Source: DATDXN01 sp035289305
Lineage (GTDB): Bacteria; Patescibacteriota; Microgenomatia; UBA1406; HO2-37-13b
Length of the DNA: 55,569 nt
Assembly (NCBI GenBank): GCA_035289305.1
Contig: DATDXN010000001.1
Coordinates: 1-55,569 of the forward strand
Direction: 5' to 3'
Shown in pieces: positions 29,441 through 36,563 of this stretch. Position 1 is the first letter of the stretch; every line of letters begins with the position of its first letter. The notes under the pieces were generated by a model. The model worked only from the letters and a program-made list of their open reading frames with translations, made no database searches and was not told where the DNA came from. Made by a program: the position numbers and the translations under genes.

Positions 29441-31182
29441 AGACCCCTTGCCCGTTCTTCAACCTCAATCGCTTCCTTGTAGCGGCGGAGTTCACGAAGG
29501 GCTAAGTTCAGTCCACGGTAAGAAGAGTCAATCTTGGGATCAAGGGCTATTACCCGACGATACGCCTCAACCGCTTCCTTGTAACAGCGGAGTCGAAGAA
29601 GGGTGACGGCCGTATTGTTCAGCACCTGGAGTTGCTGACCGTATTCCGGTTCAAAAATCGCTACATATTGTCTTTCTCCTTCTCTGACCCAATTCATTTT
29701 CTCTCGATATTTAGGGCTTATATCAAACATAAGGCCTTCGGGTTTTGGGTTGCGGCTAAAAGCTGATATATCCGCCACAGTCAGGGACGATTCATCTTGT
29801 TTCTTTCCAACTATCATTTCATCGGTCAAATCCTCGTTAGATTTCGCTCTTAACATATCCCTCCACTCCACCCGGCCGTCTTCGGTGACCAAAAACAAAA
29901 TAGAATGTTCCGGCACAGCGCCAACTAAATAATTTAATCTCGCTTCTTTCATCAAAGCACCGCCGAGAGTGGACGCGCCCACACAGTTAATATATTGGTT
30001 AGCTACCATTTCCGCAGGATTATTGCTGTCTAATCGATACGGAAAACTGCCGACTGCTTTTTGAATTTTGTCCGTGATTTCCCGCTCTTTCGCGCTGATT
30101 TTACTTGGGTCTCCCGTCTGTCGGACCACTTCGAGCTCGGTTCGTAATTGAGTGATATTAATGATATCGGCAAGTTTTCTTTGCTCAAACAACGGATTAA
30201 AGCCTACTTTTATTAAAAATTTACTTAATGCGTTTTTCCAACCCAGAATTACTTCCCCAGTCCTTTTTTCGTACATATCTTTTGATTCTTTCATTTCGCC
30301 AACTAGCTTTTCCAAACCACGACGAAAAATTGCCGATTCAAATTCCCGCTTTGGAGTTTCTATTTCTTTTGTTATGGCCTTTTCAATTTTTGCCAGAAAA
30401 GTGCTGTGGATCGACGTCGGATTGAGTTGCCATAGCTCTAGGCCATCCGTAGTTGTAGTTACTTGTACTCCCTCATGATGTCCTGTTTTCTGTTTTAATT
30501 CAAAAGCCTTTTGAGCCACTCTGAAAAATTGAGCGAGTGTTTTTTGTCGCTCGGTTTCATACAATTCATCTCTCTTTGCCGTATCGGTCTCGCCTGACTT
30601 TTCCGCTCGCGCCCGCCTTGCTGCGTATAAATGCTCTCCGGCCAGAAAACGGTCTACTGCTTCAATTTCTTCTCTGGTCAAATTTCGAGACAATACAGTA
30701 TCAAATGTTGATGGTTGTTCAGGTCGTTTACCATGCTCGAGCGACAGTCCATAGTCATAAAATTCTTCAGCAAGCGCGCGGGCGATTTCTTTTCCTTGCT
30801 CAATTGAATCCAGCCGCTTCGCGATATAGGCACCGGAGTTTTGAAAGAGTTTTCCTAAAACGACAAGCTTATCCTTTTTTTCACTTTGCCGTTCTGGTTT
30901 AGTTGTAAAAGTATGTTGGTCAACAACCTCCATGACACCGACCATTTCCCACAATTGTAAATCTTTGGGTACATATAAGGTTTGTTTGCCGTTTGGTCTT
31001 TCTTCCAATATGCCCTTTACTCCTCTGTGTTCCCACGTTTGGCGGTTAACTATTTGCAGAGTAGGGGAGCCGTTAATCCCGCACCACTTTTGGAAAAAAG
31101 ACCGCACCGCGTGACTTTCAAACGGACTTTGTTCAATAACTGGTTGTATTTCAAATTTTGGTTGTTCGCCGAAATAATCCAT
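29434..31182 (-). CDS. Large protein with transglutaminase-like core and C-terminal TPRs
   Basis: A 582-residue protein without signal peptide. Residues 1-380 are mostly charged helix with no family I know. Residues about 385-445 hold a Cys-His-Asp arrangement of the transglutaminase/papain-like fold: VANQYINCVGASTLGGALMK (C400), YLVGAVPEHSILFLV (H426) and DGRVEWRDML (D442). Residues about 500-582 are TPRs: AVTLLRLRCYKEAVEAYRRV and LALRELRRYKEAIEVEERAR. It could be a protease or a protein-modifying enzyme. TGG-TAGAAT lies 6 nt before the ATG, so the message is probably leaderless. The 3' end abuts the IS5 fragment. Confidence 0.65.
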   Translation of the reverse strand: MDYFGEQPKFEIQPVIEQSPFESHAVRSFFQKWCGINGSPTLQIVNRQTWEHRGVKGILEERPNGKQTLYVPKDLQLWEMVGVMEVVDQHTFTTKPERQSEKKDKLVVLGKLFQNSGAYIAKRLDSIEQGKEIARALAEEFYDYGLSLEHGKRPEQPSTFDTVLSRNLTREEIEAVDRFLAGEHLYAARRARAEKSGETDTAKRDELYETERQKTLAQFFRVAQKAFELKQKTGHHEGVQVTTTTDGLELWQLNPTSIHSTFLAKIEKAITKEIETPKREFESAIFRRGLEKLVGEMKESKDMYEKRTGEVILGWKNALSKFLIKVGFNPLFEQRKLADIINITQLRTELEVVRQTGDPSKISAKEREITDKIQKAVGSFPYRLDSNNPAEMVANQYINCVGASTLGGALMKEARLNYLVGAVPEHSILFLVTEDGRVEWRDMLRAKSNEDLTDEMIVGKKQDESSLTVADISAFSRNPKPEGLMFDISPKYREKMNWVREGERQYVAIFEPEYGQQLQVLNNTAVTLLRLRCYKEAVEAYRRVIALDPKIDSSYRGLNLALRELRRYKEAIEVEERARGLK

Positions 31183-31230
31183 AATTTTATTCTACCACGA
31201 ATTTCGCACGTAAGTAATAGCAATAATTAC

Positions 31231-31387
31231 GTGACCCACCTGCACTTAGGAGGCTTTGGAGCTTTATGTCATTGCGAGTGAATAATAATGAACGAAGCAA
31301 TCCTGTAGAGATTGCCACGTCGCTCCACTCCTCACAATGACTGCATTACTCTACCAAGCTGAACTTAAATAACTGCAGGTGGGTCAG
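31231..31387. mobile_element. MITE with 17-bp inverted termini and 9-bp target duplication
   Basis: Left terminus TGACCCACCTGCACTTA (31232-31248), right terminus TAACTGCAGGTGGGTCA (31370-31386), complementary but for one base. AATAATTAC flanks both sides (31222-31230 and 31388-31396) as a direct repeat. No coding capacity. It sits directly upstream of the -35 of antitoxin locus 2. Confidence 0.85.
31268..31341. repeat. REP-like inverted repeat nested in the MITE
   Basis: GTCATTGCGAG (31268-31278) and CTCACAATGAC (31331-31341) as imperfect arms, with ACGAAGCAATC and GATTGCCACGTCGC inside. This resembles the widespread bacterial repeat that begins GTCATTGCGAG and contains GAAGCAATC. Confidence 0.65.
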
Positions 31388-31399
31388 AATAATTACCTA

Positions 31400-31439
31400 T
31401 TGACACGAAGGAAAAAGTGATGTATGATGTATACATTAT
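31400..31439 (+). promoter_or_regulatory. Promoter and operator of RHH-PIN locus 2
   Basis: TTGACA (31400-31405), 17-nt spacer, TATGAT (31423-31428) and the operator ATGATGTATACATTAT (31424-31439), one base different from the perfect palindrome of locus 1. Confidence 0.8.
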
Positions 31440-31704
31440 GAAACGGACACAAATTTACTTACCGGAAGAGCTTCATTATCAACTAAGCCATCTCGCAAAA
31501 CGAGAAAAAACGTCTCTAGCACATATCATAAGAATACGACTGAAAAAGTCTATTGATCAAAGCCTCACGTCTAAAAAAAAGAATTTTTTTGAAGCTTTGG
31601 AAGAGATGGGGAAGAAGTTTCAAAAGTCCAATAAAAAACTCCCCCGAGATTTATCTTCTCGGCATACCGAATATTATTTAGAGACCGTCCTAAAAAGTAA
31701 ATGA
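31438..31704 (+). CDS. RHH (CopG-type) antitoxin of a PIN toxin
   Basis: An 88-residue protein. Ribbon-helix-helix: KRTQIYLPEELHYQLSHLAK, then TSLAHIIRIRLKKSI. The C-terminal toxin-binding part has KLPRDLSSRHTEYYLETVLK. It overlaps the PIN toxin start by four bases (ATGA), so the two are translationally coupled. The start is the ATG at 31438, which lies at the end of the operator palindrome; the in-frame ATG at 31417 is inside the promoter. It is paralogous to 28734-29024. Confidence 0.87.
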   Translation: MKRTQIYLPEELHYQLSHLAKREKTSLAHIIRIRLKKSIDQSLTSKKKNFFEALEEMGKKFQKSNKKLPRDLSSRHTEYYLETVLKSK

Positions 31705-32093
31705 AAGTTTTGATCGATACTGATGCAATATTCGGCTTTTATATAAAAACAGACTCTCATCATAACGCAAGTCAGCTCATCCATACAAAGCTGCACCAAG
31801 AAAACGCCGATCTCTTCATCACTAATCTCGTGCTTTACGAAACTGCTACTGTTCTTTCACATAAAACAACGCAACAACAAGCAGTCGCTGTGATGAAAAC
31901 GCTTTTGAACACAAACTATACGCTGATTTTTATTGACGAACTCCTTACCGAAAAAACCTTTGATGTATTTTTCTCGCAAACCAAAAAAGGGACGTCGTTC
32001 GTGGATTGTGCCAATATGATTGTAGCGCAGGAATTTAAACTGGATAAAATCTTCTCATTTGACGAATTTTATCCCGCAAAACTCCGCTTTTGA
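31701..32093 (+). CDS. PIN-domain toxin (VapC-like ribonuclease)
   Basis: A 130-residue PIN ribonuclease. The acidic centre comprises LIDTDAIFGFY (first Asp), NLVLYETATVLS (Glu), TSFVDCANMIVAQ (Asp) and IFSFDEFYPAKL (last Asp). It should cleave tRNA or rRNA when freed from the RHH antitoxin encoded just upstream. The core is complete. It converges with a second, unrelated PIN/AbrB pair. Confidence 0.87.
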   Translation: MKVLIDTDAIFGFYIKTDSHHNASQLIHTKLHQENADLFITNLVLYETATVLSHKTTQQQAVAVMKTLLNTNYTLIFIDELLTEKTFDVFFSQTKKGTSFVDCANMIVAQEFKLDKIFSFDEFYPAKLRF

Positions 32094-32105
32094 AATGATT
32101 TTTTC

Positions 32106-32510
32106 TTATGGTTGTTTGGTAGTGTCCTTGAAAGAAACGAGCAGTTTCTTGTCAAACGTATACAGCGTTGTTTTTTTATGACGAGCAAGCGTCAAGATAT
32201 AGGCATCAACAAAAGAAATCTGATGGGACGCATATACTGTCAGTACTTTTTGTAGAAAGGCAGCGTTCATGGTGAATTTCTCGTAGGTCAGGAGAACGGT
32301 GATTTTTTCAACGATTTCCGCCTTTGGCAGGCGATATAGAGACAAAAGCACGTAGACGATTTCCATAATGATAACATCGGGGATAACAAACGATTTATTT
32401 TTTGCATGTTTGAAAAGCGACTCAATGGCATGAGCCTGTAGAGGAGTATCATTGGTGAGATACCGTATGAGAATGTTTGCATCAATGATAGATTCATCCT
32501 GTCTTTTCAT
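32106..32510 (-). CDS. PIN-domain toxin (VapC-like), second locus
   Basis: A 134-residue PIN protein: ESIIDANILIRYLTNDTP (first Asp), DVIIMEIVYVLLSLYRLP (Glu), QISFVDAYILTLARHK (Asp) and LYTFDKKLL (last Asp). The start at 32510 lies 17 bases inside the antitoxin gene, so the two are coupled. An earlier in-frame ATG at 32531 is possible. Confidence 0.87.
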   Translation of the reverse strand: MKRQDESIIDANILIRYLTNDTPLQAHAIESLFKHAKNKSFVIPDVIIMEIVYVLLSLYRLPKAEIVEKITVLLTYEKFTMNAAFLQKVLTVYASHQISFVDAYILTLARHKKTTLYTFDKKLLVSFKDTTKQP

Positions 32511-32742
32511 ACTCTTTTTTGACTGCCTCAAGCATTGCTTTATCTGCCGTATCGTCCGTATAGGAGGCTTTTGTTTTTATTGAGCCTTTGAGCGTCAAGA
32601 AATGAGTGGCGGGAGTCAATACGATCAGATGATCGAGCTTTTTGAAGGCGACTTTCCCATACGGTTTGACACCAAGCATCTTTCGGATAGTCGCGGGAAT
32701 GGTAACTTGTCCTTTTTGCGTGACAGTCGCTGTATATAGCAT
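32494..32742 (-). CDS. AbrB/MazE-type antitoxin
   Basis: An 82-residue protein. The swapped-hairpin AbrB DNA-binding fold covers residues 1-48 (YTATVTQKGQVTIPATIRKM, GVKPYGKVAFKKLDHLIVL). The charged C-terminal helix (ADKAMLEAVKKEYEK) would block the PIN toxin encoded next. Expression is from a perfect-consensus promoter, with AbrB-type half-sites over the -10. Confidence 0.88.
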   Translation of the reverse strand: MLYTATVTQKGQVTIPATIRKMLGVKPYGKVAFKKLDHLIVLTPATHFLTLKGSIKTKASYTDDTADKAMLEAVKKEYEKTG

Positions 32743-32751
32743 AGTAATACT

Positions 32752-32780
32752 ATTATACTATAAGTAATGATCTTTGTCAA
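32752..32780 (-). promoter_or_regulatory. Consensus promoter and operator of the AbrB-PIN pair
   Basis: On the minus strand TTGACA (32775-32780), 17-nt spacer, TATAAT (32752-32757), 9 nt to the ATG. ATAGTA/TACTAT half-sites repeat over 32741-32761 and probably bind the antitoxin. Confidence 0.75.
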
Positions 32781-32833
32781 GAGTATTACAATCATTAGCT
32801 CTATTAATGTGAAGCGGGAGTTTTTATCAAAGA

Positions 32834-33562
32834 TCATAACATTCTATCGCATTTCTTATTTATACCAATCTGCAGAAGAGGAGACTTGCTTATTTGTGCA
32901 ACAGGATAACCGTTTGATAACGTATCAACCGTTGAAAAAGCCTGTTTAAGTCTATCGTTGATATGATTGATCTTATCTGTATCACTACTATCATTTGTCC
33001 ACACAAGAGGTGGTAAGATCGGTTCAAAAAACAATGTTTTATTATCTTTAAGTGGATATTCTCTATACGACTCTAACACAAATCTTCTTTCTTTTATATA
33101 TGCATCCATACCTGTGCATAGAGGAAATTCTTGATCAGCACTATTTGGTTCACTGACAATAGATAATAATTGAGTATGGTGCGCATCCATGTGTTCAGAG
33201 AGAAAATGATAGCGATACAGCGTCCCATCAGGAGCTATAATAGCGGTAAGTTTAGCTTTTTCTATTGTAACAACAGGAAGAATTGTAGTAACTAAACTCG
33301 GATTATCGCCTTTAGCTGTTATCTCTATTTTCACAAAACTCGCCATTTTATGGGGATAATCTATGCGAGTGAGGAAAGAAATACCATGATTTACTCTTGC
33401 TCTTTTAATAAACTTGCTCGTTGATTCATGCATCTCTTCCATCACGTGTTTAAACAGAATTTCATTTTTTCTATTCATCTCTTGCTCTCTCTTTTTTTCA
33501 TACGAGACTCTTTCTGTTTGTAGATTAATGGGATTGCATCTTTCAGGTCCTATTGGCGTCAT
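32834..33562 (-). CDS. Hypothetical protein
   Basis: A 242-residue soluble protein with no signal peptide or membrane segment. Residues 15-60 are charged helix, the middle is beta-rich (ASFVKIEITAKGDNPSLVTT, KAKLTAIIAPDGTLYRYHFL), and the C-terminal 60 residues are helical. I do not recognise the family. The start at 33562 is supported by TGC-TATAAT 11 nt upstream. It stands alone between the AbrB-PIN pair and rpiB. Confidence 0.6.
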   Translation of the reverse strand: MTPIGPERCNPINLQTERVSYEKKREQEMNRKNEILFKHVMEEMHESTSKFIKRARVNHGISFLTRIDYPHKMASFVKIEITAKGDNPSLVTTILPVVTIEKAKLTAIIAPDGTLYRYHFLSEHMDAHHTQLLSIVSEPNSADQEFPLCTGMDAYIKERRFVLESYREYPLKDNKTLFFEPILPPLVWTNDSSDTDKINHINDRLKQAFSTVDTLSNGYPVAQISKSPLLQIGINKKCDRML

Positions 33563-33687
33563 ATTATATTGTTATTATAGCATATAAACGGCATACATGC
33601 AACTGCAGTGAAAATTTTTAATAAAAGTGCGTAGGAGATGGAAACCAACCCCGAGGGTTTGTTTGAAAGAACTGTAACTGTATATGA

Positions 33688-33693
33688 TATACT
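33688..33693 (+). promoter_or_regulatory. Extended -10 box of rpiB
   Basis: TGA-TATACT with 7 nt to the ATG at 33701; a leaderless message is expected. Confidence 0.65.
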
Positions 33694-33700
33694 ACGATTA

Positions 33701-34138
33701 ATGAAAATTTTTATCGGCGGGGATCATCGAGGGTTTGCCGCAAAACAGCAGCTTATCTCGTGGCTTAAGGAAAAAGAATATGAGGTGGAAGACTGTGGCA
33801 ATACCCAGTTTGATGCGCTTGATGATTATCCTGATTTTGCCCAAAAAGTTGCCCAAAAGGTGCTTGAGAATCGTGATGAACACCTTGGTATCGTCATCTG
33901 CGGATCAGGTATTGGCGTCTGTATCGCCGCAAATAGATTTAAAGGGATTCGCTGCGGTTTGGCTCTGAACGAAGAACAGGTAGGACATGGACGAGCTCAT
34001 GATCATCTTAATATCCTTGCGCTATCTACCGATCATTTCAATCTCGAAAAGCTTCAAACATTTGTCGAGCGCTTCCTGAAAGAGTCGCCGCTGACTGACG
34101 AAAAATATACCCAACGGATGCGAAAACTTGATCTTTAA
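33701..34138 (+). CDS. rpiB: Ribose-5-phosphate isomerase B
   Basis: A 145-residue sugar isomerase interconverting ribose 5-phosphate and ribulose 5-phosphate. Motifs: MKIFIGGDHRGFAAKQ with the catalytic-site DH, DYPDFAQKVAQKV, GIVICGSGIGVCIAANRFKG (catalytic Cys and phosphate loop), and GRAHDHLNILAL. It starts at ATG 33701; the longer frame from 33638 would run through the promoter. With rpe 2 kb downstream it gives the non-oxidative pentose phosphate isomerase/epimerase steps. It overlaps the convergent gene by 4 bases. Confidence 0.95.
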   Translation: MKIFIGGDHRGFAAKQQLISWLKEKEYEVEDCGNTQFDALDDYPDFAQKVAQKVLENRDEHLGIVICGSGIGVCIAANRFKGIRCGLALNEEQVGHGRAHDHLNILALSTDHFNLEKLQTFVERFLKESPLTDEKYTQRMRKLDL

Positions 34139-35814
34139 CCTGTCTTCTTGATTATCAATAATCTATCAATCGCATCTACCACATTACCATAATAATCTGG
34201 AGAACGAAATTTTTCGGGTATTTGGCCTCTTTCAACCAATCTGCGGAGGGTGACTTCCCATAATTTTTGCAGACTTTGTTTCTCCAACTGTGGCAACCCA
34301 AAACTTGTTTTAACGATTGTAAATTTTTCTCCTATCACTGTGCTTCTTAACAAATGATCCATATATCCCATATATGACTGCTCTTGTGTTTGTCCCGCCT
34401 TGTTTGAAACTTGACTTTCCCAATCTTGTATAATTCCCATACCTCCTGTTTTGAGTACATACTGGATACCCTTTAATACAGCTTCTCCTGGAAGAGACGG
34501 ATCATGGAGCATACACACATCATAGGCCTCTTTCCCAAAACGAGGATCTTTCTGTATCTTTGTTATGTCTCCTTTGTAATAAAAACGCCGATCAATGATA
34601 GTATCCTCTGGTGTTTGCGGGTCTATCGCATCGTACACTGCTACGCTGTTTTCAAACCGCTCTCCTCTCACAAGATTCTCTACTGAACAACCAATATCTA
34701 TTACTTTTTTCCCCGCAAAAAAATAAGGGGGGAATACGGTATCTAAGCCAGCAATTTCTCCCATGAAATGACCAAGTCCTTTTCTTCCTTCTTTTTGTAT
34801 CCGTCTCACATAGTTTCCAATGACATCTATGGAAAATAGACTGTCTGGCAAAACAGGAGAAACAACACGATATTCCTTAAAAAGTTCTCTAAAAAATCTA
34901 TTATTGCCCATTTTACGCACCACTTCTTCAATAATTTTTCCTACTCTTGCACGCGAAATCCCGTACGCTTCTCCTATTTTTTCAAGCGTCTGTTTCGTCC
35001 CGCCATAGTCTCCGAATCCAAAATATTGATATATGAATGCATATTCTCGTGTTGTTAATCTCTGCCTCATCCTTGTTAAAAATACGTCATAAAATTCCTC
35101 GTTTTCTAATCGCTCATGCATATCTTGCGTGTTTTTTTCGCACATCGCGGCCACATGAACGATTCGGTTAAAAGATCTACCTATTGCTTCTTCGGTGATC
35201 TTGGTTTGTTTACTTAACTTTTGTGTAATTTCCGATCGCACCTCTGGAGTAAGCTCGGATCCATATATATCGTGAGCTTCTTGCATGAGTGAATGAAATA
35301 CTCCATAATTCCTCACCTTTCCTAACATCACAGGTATATGTTGTTCTCCCGCAATATATCTCCCTGCTCCCTTTTGCGCTTCTCGAGTAACTACCTGTGA
35401 AAAATACGCAACTTTCTCGCCTTTTTTGAATTCCCCGCTTACCAAACGGTCAATAATATAAGAAACCGTAGATTGCATCACATCATCAAAATCTCCCGTA
35501 TACAGCTTTCTATAGGGCTCAATTGCAGAAAGTATCGTCTTCAAATGTAAGGAAATGAATACAGTCAGTCCCATTTTAGCCTGCCGGGGATTGTCTGATG
35601 CAAGTTTTTCAAATGCATCAATGTACACTTTATTGGGCGTCCTTACGGGCAAAAGATCTGCGAGTTCTCTGTAAAATTGGCCTGCGGAAATAGCACAGCA
35701 CTGTGTATTCACGTGGGCAATACATGCGACAATATGTGTATGTATATCCTCAAATGATTTATGCATGGCGCTGAAATGAGGTTTTTCTGCTGCGTGCATA
35801 GTACGTTCTTTCAT
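34135..35814 (-). CDS. Sigma-70-like protein fused to a methyltransferase-like domain
   Basis: A 559-residue protein. Residues about 75-165 resemble sigma region 2 (FDDVMQSTVSYIIDRLVSGE, GEKVAYFSQVVTREAQKGAG). About 175-225 could be region 3. About 245-302 are a clear region 4 helix-turn-helix: RLTTREYAFIYQYFGFGDYG, then TLEKIGEAYGISRARVGKII. After a linker, about 365-510 form a Rossmann methyltransferase-like domain: KKVIDIGCSVENLV (motif I), YDAIDPQ (acidic loop) and EAYDVCMLHDPSLPGEAVLK, VLKTGGMGIIQDWES. Motif I is DIGCS rather than the classical ExGxGxG, so SAM binding is likely but not certain. I know no described sigma-methyltransferase fusion. An extended -10 (TGG-TATAAT, 35841-35846) lies 26 nt upstream. 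Confidence 0.75.
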   Translation of the reverse strand: MKERTMHAAEKPHFSAMHKSFEDIHTHIVACIAHVNTQCCAISAGQFYRELADLLPVRTPNKVYIDAFEKLASDNPRQAKMGLTVFISLHLKTILSAIEPYRKLYTGDFDDVMQSTVSYIIDRLVSGEFKKGEKVAYFSQVVTREAQKGAGRYIAGEQHIPVMLGKVRNYGVFHSLMQEAHDIYGSELTPEVRSEITQKLSKQTKITEEAIGRSFNRIVHVAAMCEKNTQDMHERLENEEFYDVFLTRMRQRLTTREYAFIYQYFGFGDYGGTKQTLEKIGEAYGISRARVGKIIEEVVRKMGNNRFFRELFKEYRVVSPVLPDSLFSIDVIGNYVRRIQKEGRKGLGHFMGEIAGLDTVFPPYFFAGKKVIDIGCSVENLVRGERFENSVAVYDAIDPQTPEDTIIDRRFYYKGDITKIQKDPRFGKEAYDVCMLHDPSLPGEAVLKGIQYVLKTGGMGIIQDWESQVSNKAGQTQEQSYMGYMDHLLRSTVIGEKFTIVKTSFGLPQLEKQSLQKLWEVTLRRLVERGQIPEKFRSPDYYGNVVDAIDRLLIIKKTG

Positions 35815-35840
35815 AGTAGCTCTATTTTTAAACTTATAGT

Positions 35841-35872
35841 ATTATACCATACAACTCCTATTTTGGTATACT
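35841..35872. promoter_or_regulatory. Divergent promoters of the sigma-methyltransferase and rpe genes
   Basis: TGG-TATAAT on the minus strand (35841-35846) and TGG-TATACT on the plus strand (35867-35872), 20 bases apart. The plus-strand box is 11 nt from the rpe ATG. Confidence 0.6.
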
Positions 35873-35883
35873 GAATTAATCCT

Positions 35884-36516
35884 ATGATGATTATTCCTGC
35901 TATTCTTGAACAATCAACTGATGCTTTTATCAAACGCATACATGAACTCTCTCCTTATTTTTCGCGTATGCACATAGATATTGCCGACGGCCAATTTGTC
36001 CCAAATAAGACTATCCAGATTAAAGACATCAGAGAAACAATTAACAATCATCAACCAACAATTTCTCATATAACCTTCGATTTTCACCTTATGGTGCATG
36101 ACTACACACAAGAACTTATACATTTACAACAACTCACCTCACACATAACCATTGGCACAATCTTTATCCACCTTGCGCCATTTCTCAATTATCAATTACT
36201 AATTACTCATTACCAATATGGTCTCGTCTTAAATCCCGAAGAGAGCGTTTCGGCAAACTGGGAAACCATCAAACAATTCAAAATTGTCCAATTGATGACG
36301 GTAAATCCCGGCTTTCAAGGAGCTCCATTTATCCCATCAGTTTTGCGCAAAATTGAAGAATTAAAAAATCTGGGATATGAAGGAAAAATCGCTCTTGATG
36401 GCGGAATAAACGATAAAACACTTGCCCCTATCATGGAAAATCCCTCAAAACCTGATATCCTATGTATCGGCAGTTTTTTTAAAAGAAAACACCGGGGAAA
36501 AACTAGCTATTTTTAA
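35884..36516 (+). CDS. rpe: Ribulose-phosphate 3-epimerase family protein
   Basis: A 210-residue TIM barrel. Motifs: MIIPAILEQS, FSRMHIDIADGQFVPN (metal Asp), TFDFHLMVHDY (His), VQLMTVNPGFQGAPFIPSVL (phosphate and catalytic loop) and KIALDGGINDKTL (catalytic Asp). It converts ribulose 5-phosphate to xylulose 5-phosphate. The loop after strand 4 carries NYQLLITHYQ, encoded by AATTAC/AATTACT words, which looks like a repeat-derived insert. It lacks about ten residues elsewhere compared with typical members, so activity is probable but not certain. Confidence 0.85.
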   Translation: MMIIPAILEQSTDAFIKRIHELSPYFSRMHIDIADGQFVPNKTIQIKDIRETINNHQPTISHITFDFHLMVHDYTQELIHLQQLTSHITIGTIFIHLAPFLNYQLLITHYQYGLVLNPEESVSANWETIKQFKIVQLMTVNPGFQGAPFIPSVLRKIEELKNLGYEGKIALDGGINDKTLAPIMENPSKPDILCIGSFFKRKHRGKTSYF

Positions 36517-36537
36517 ACACTACAGAATTAACTTTTG

Positions 36538-36556
36538 ACCCCGATTTGATCGGGGT
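36538..36556. repeat. Variant 19-bp palindrome between convergent genes
   Basis: ACCCCGATTTGATCGGGGT. Same centre as the ATCCCGATT family. Here it could also act as a terminator stem, but no U-tract follows. Confidence 0.75.
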
Positions 36557-36563
36557 TGACTTT

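Noticed and set aside
32767..32949. 60-codon plus-strand frame near the AbrB promoter
   Set aside because: It overlaps the consensus promoter and the 3' end of the hypothetical gene on the other strand; composition is not protein-like.
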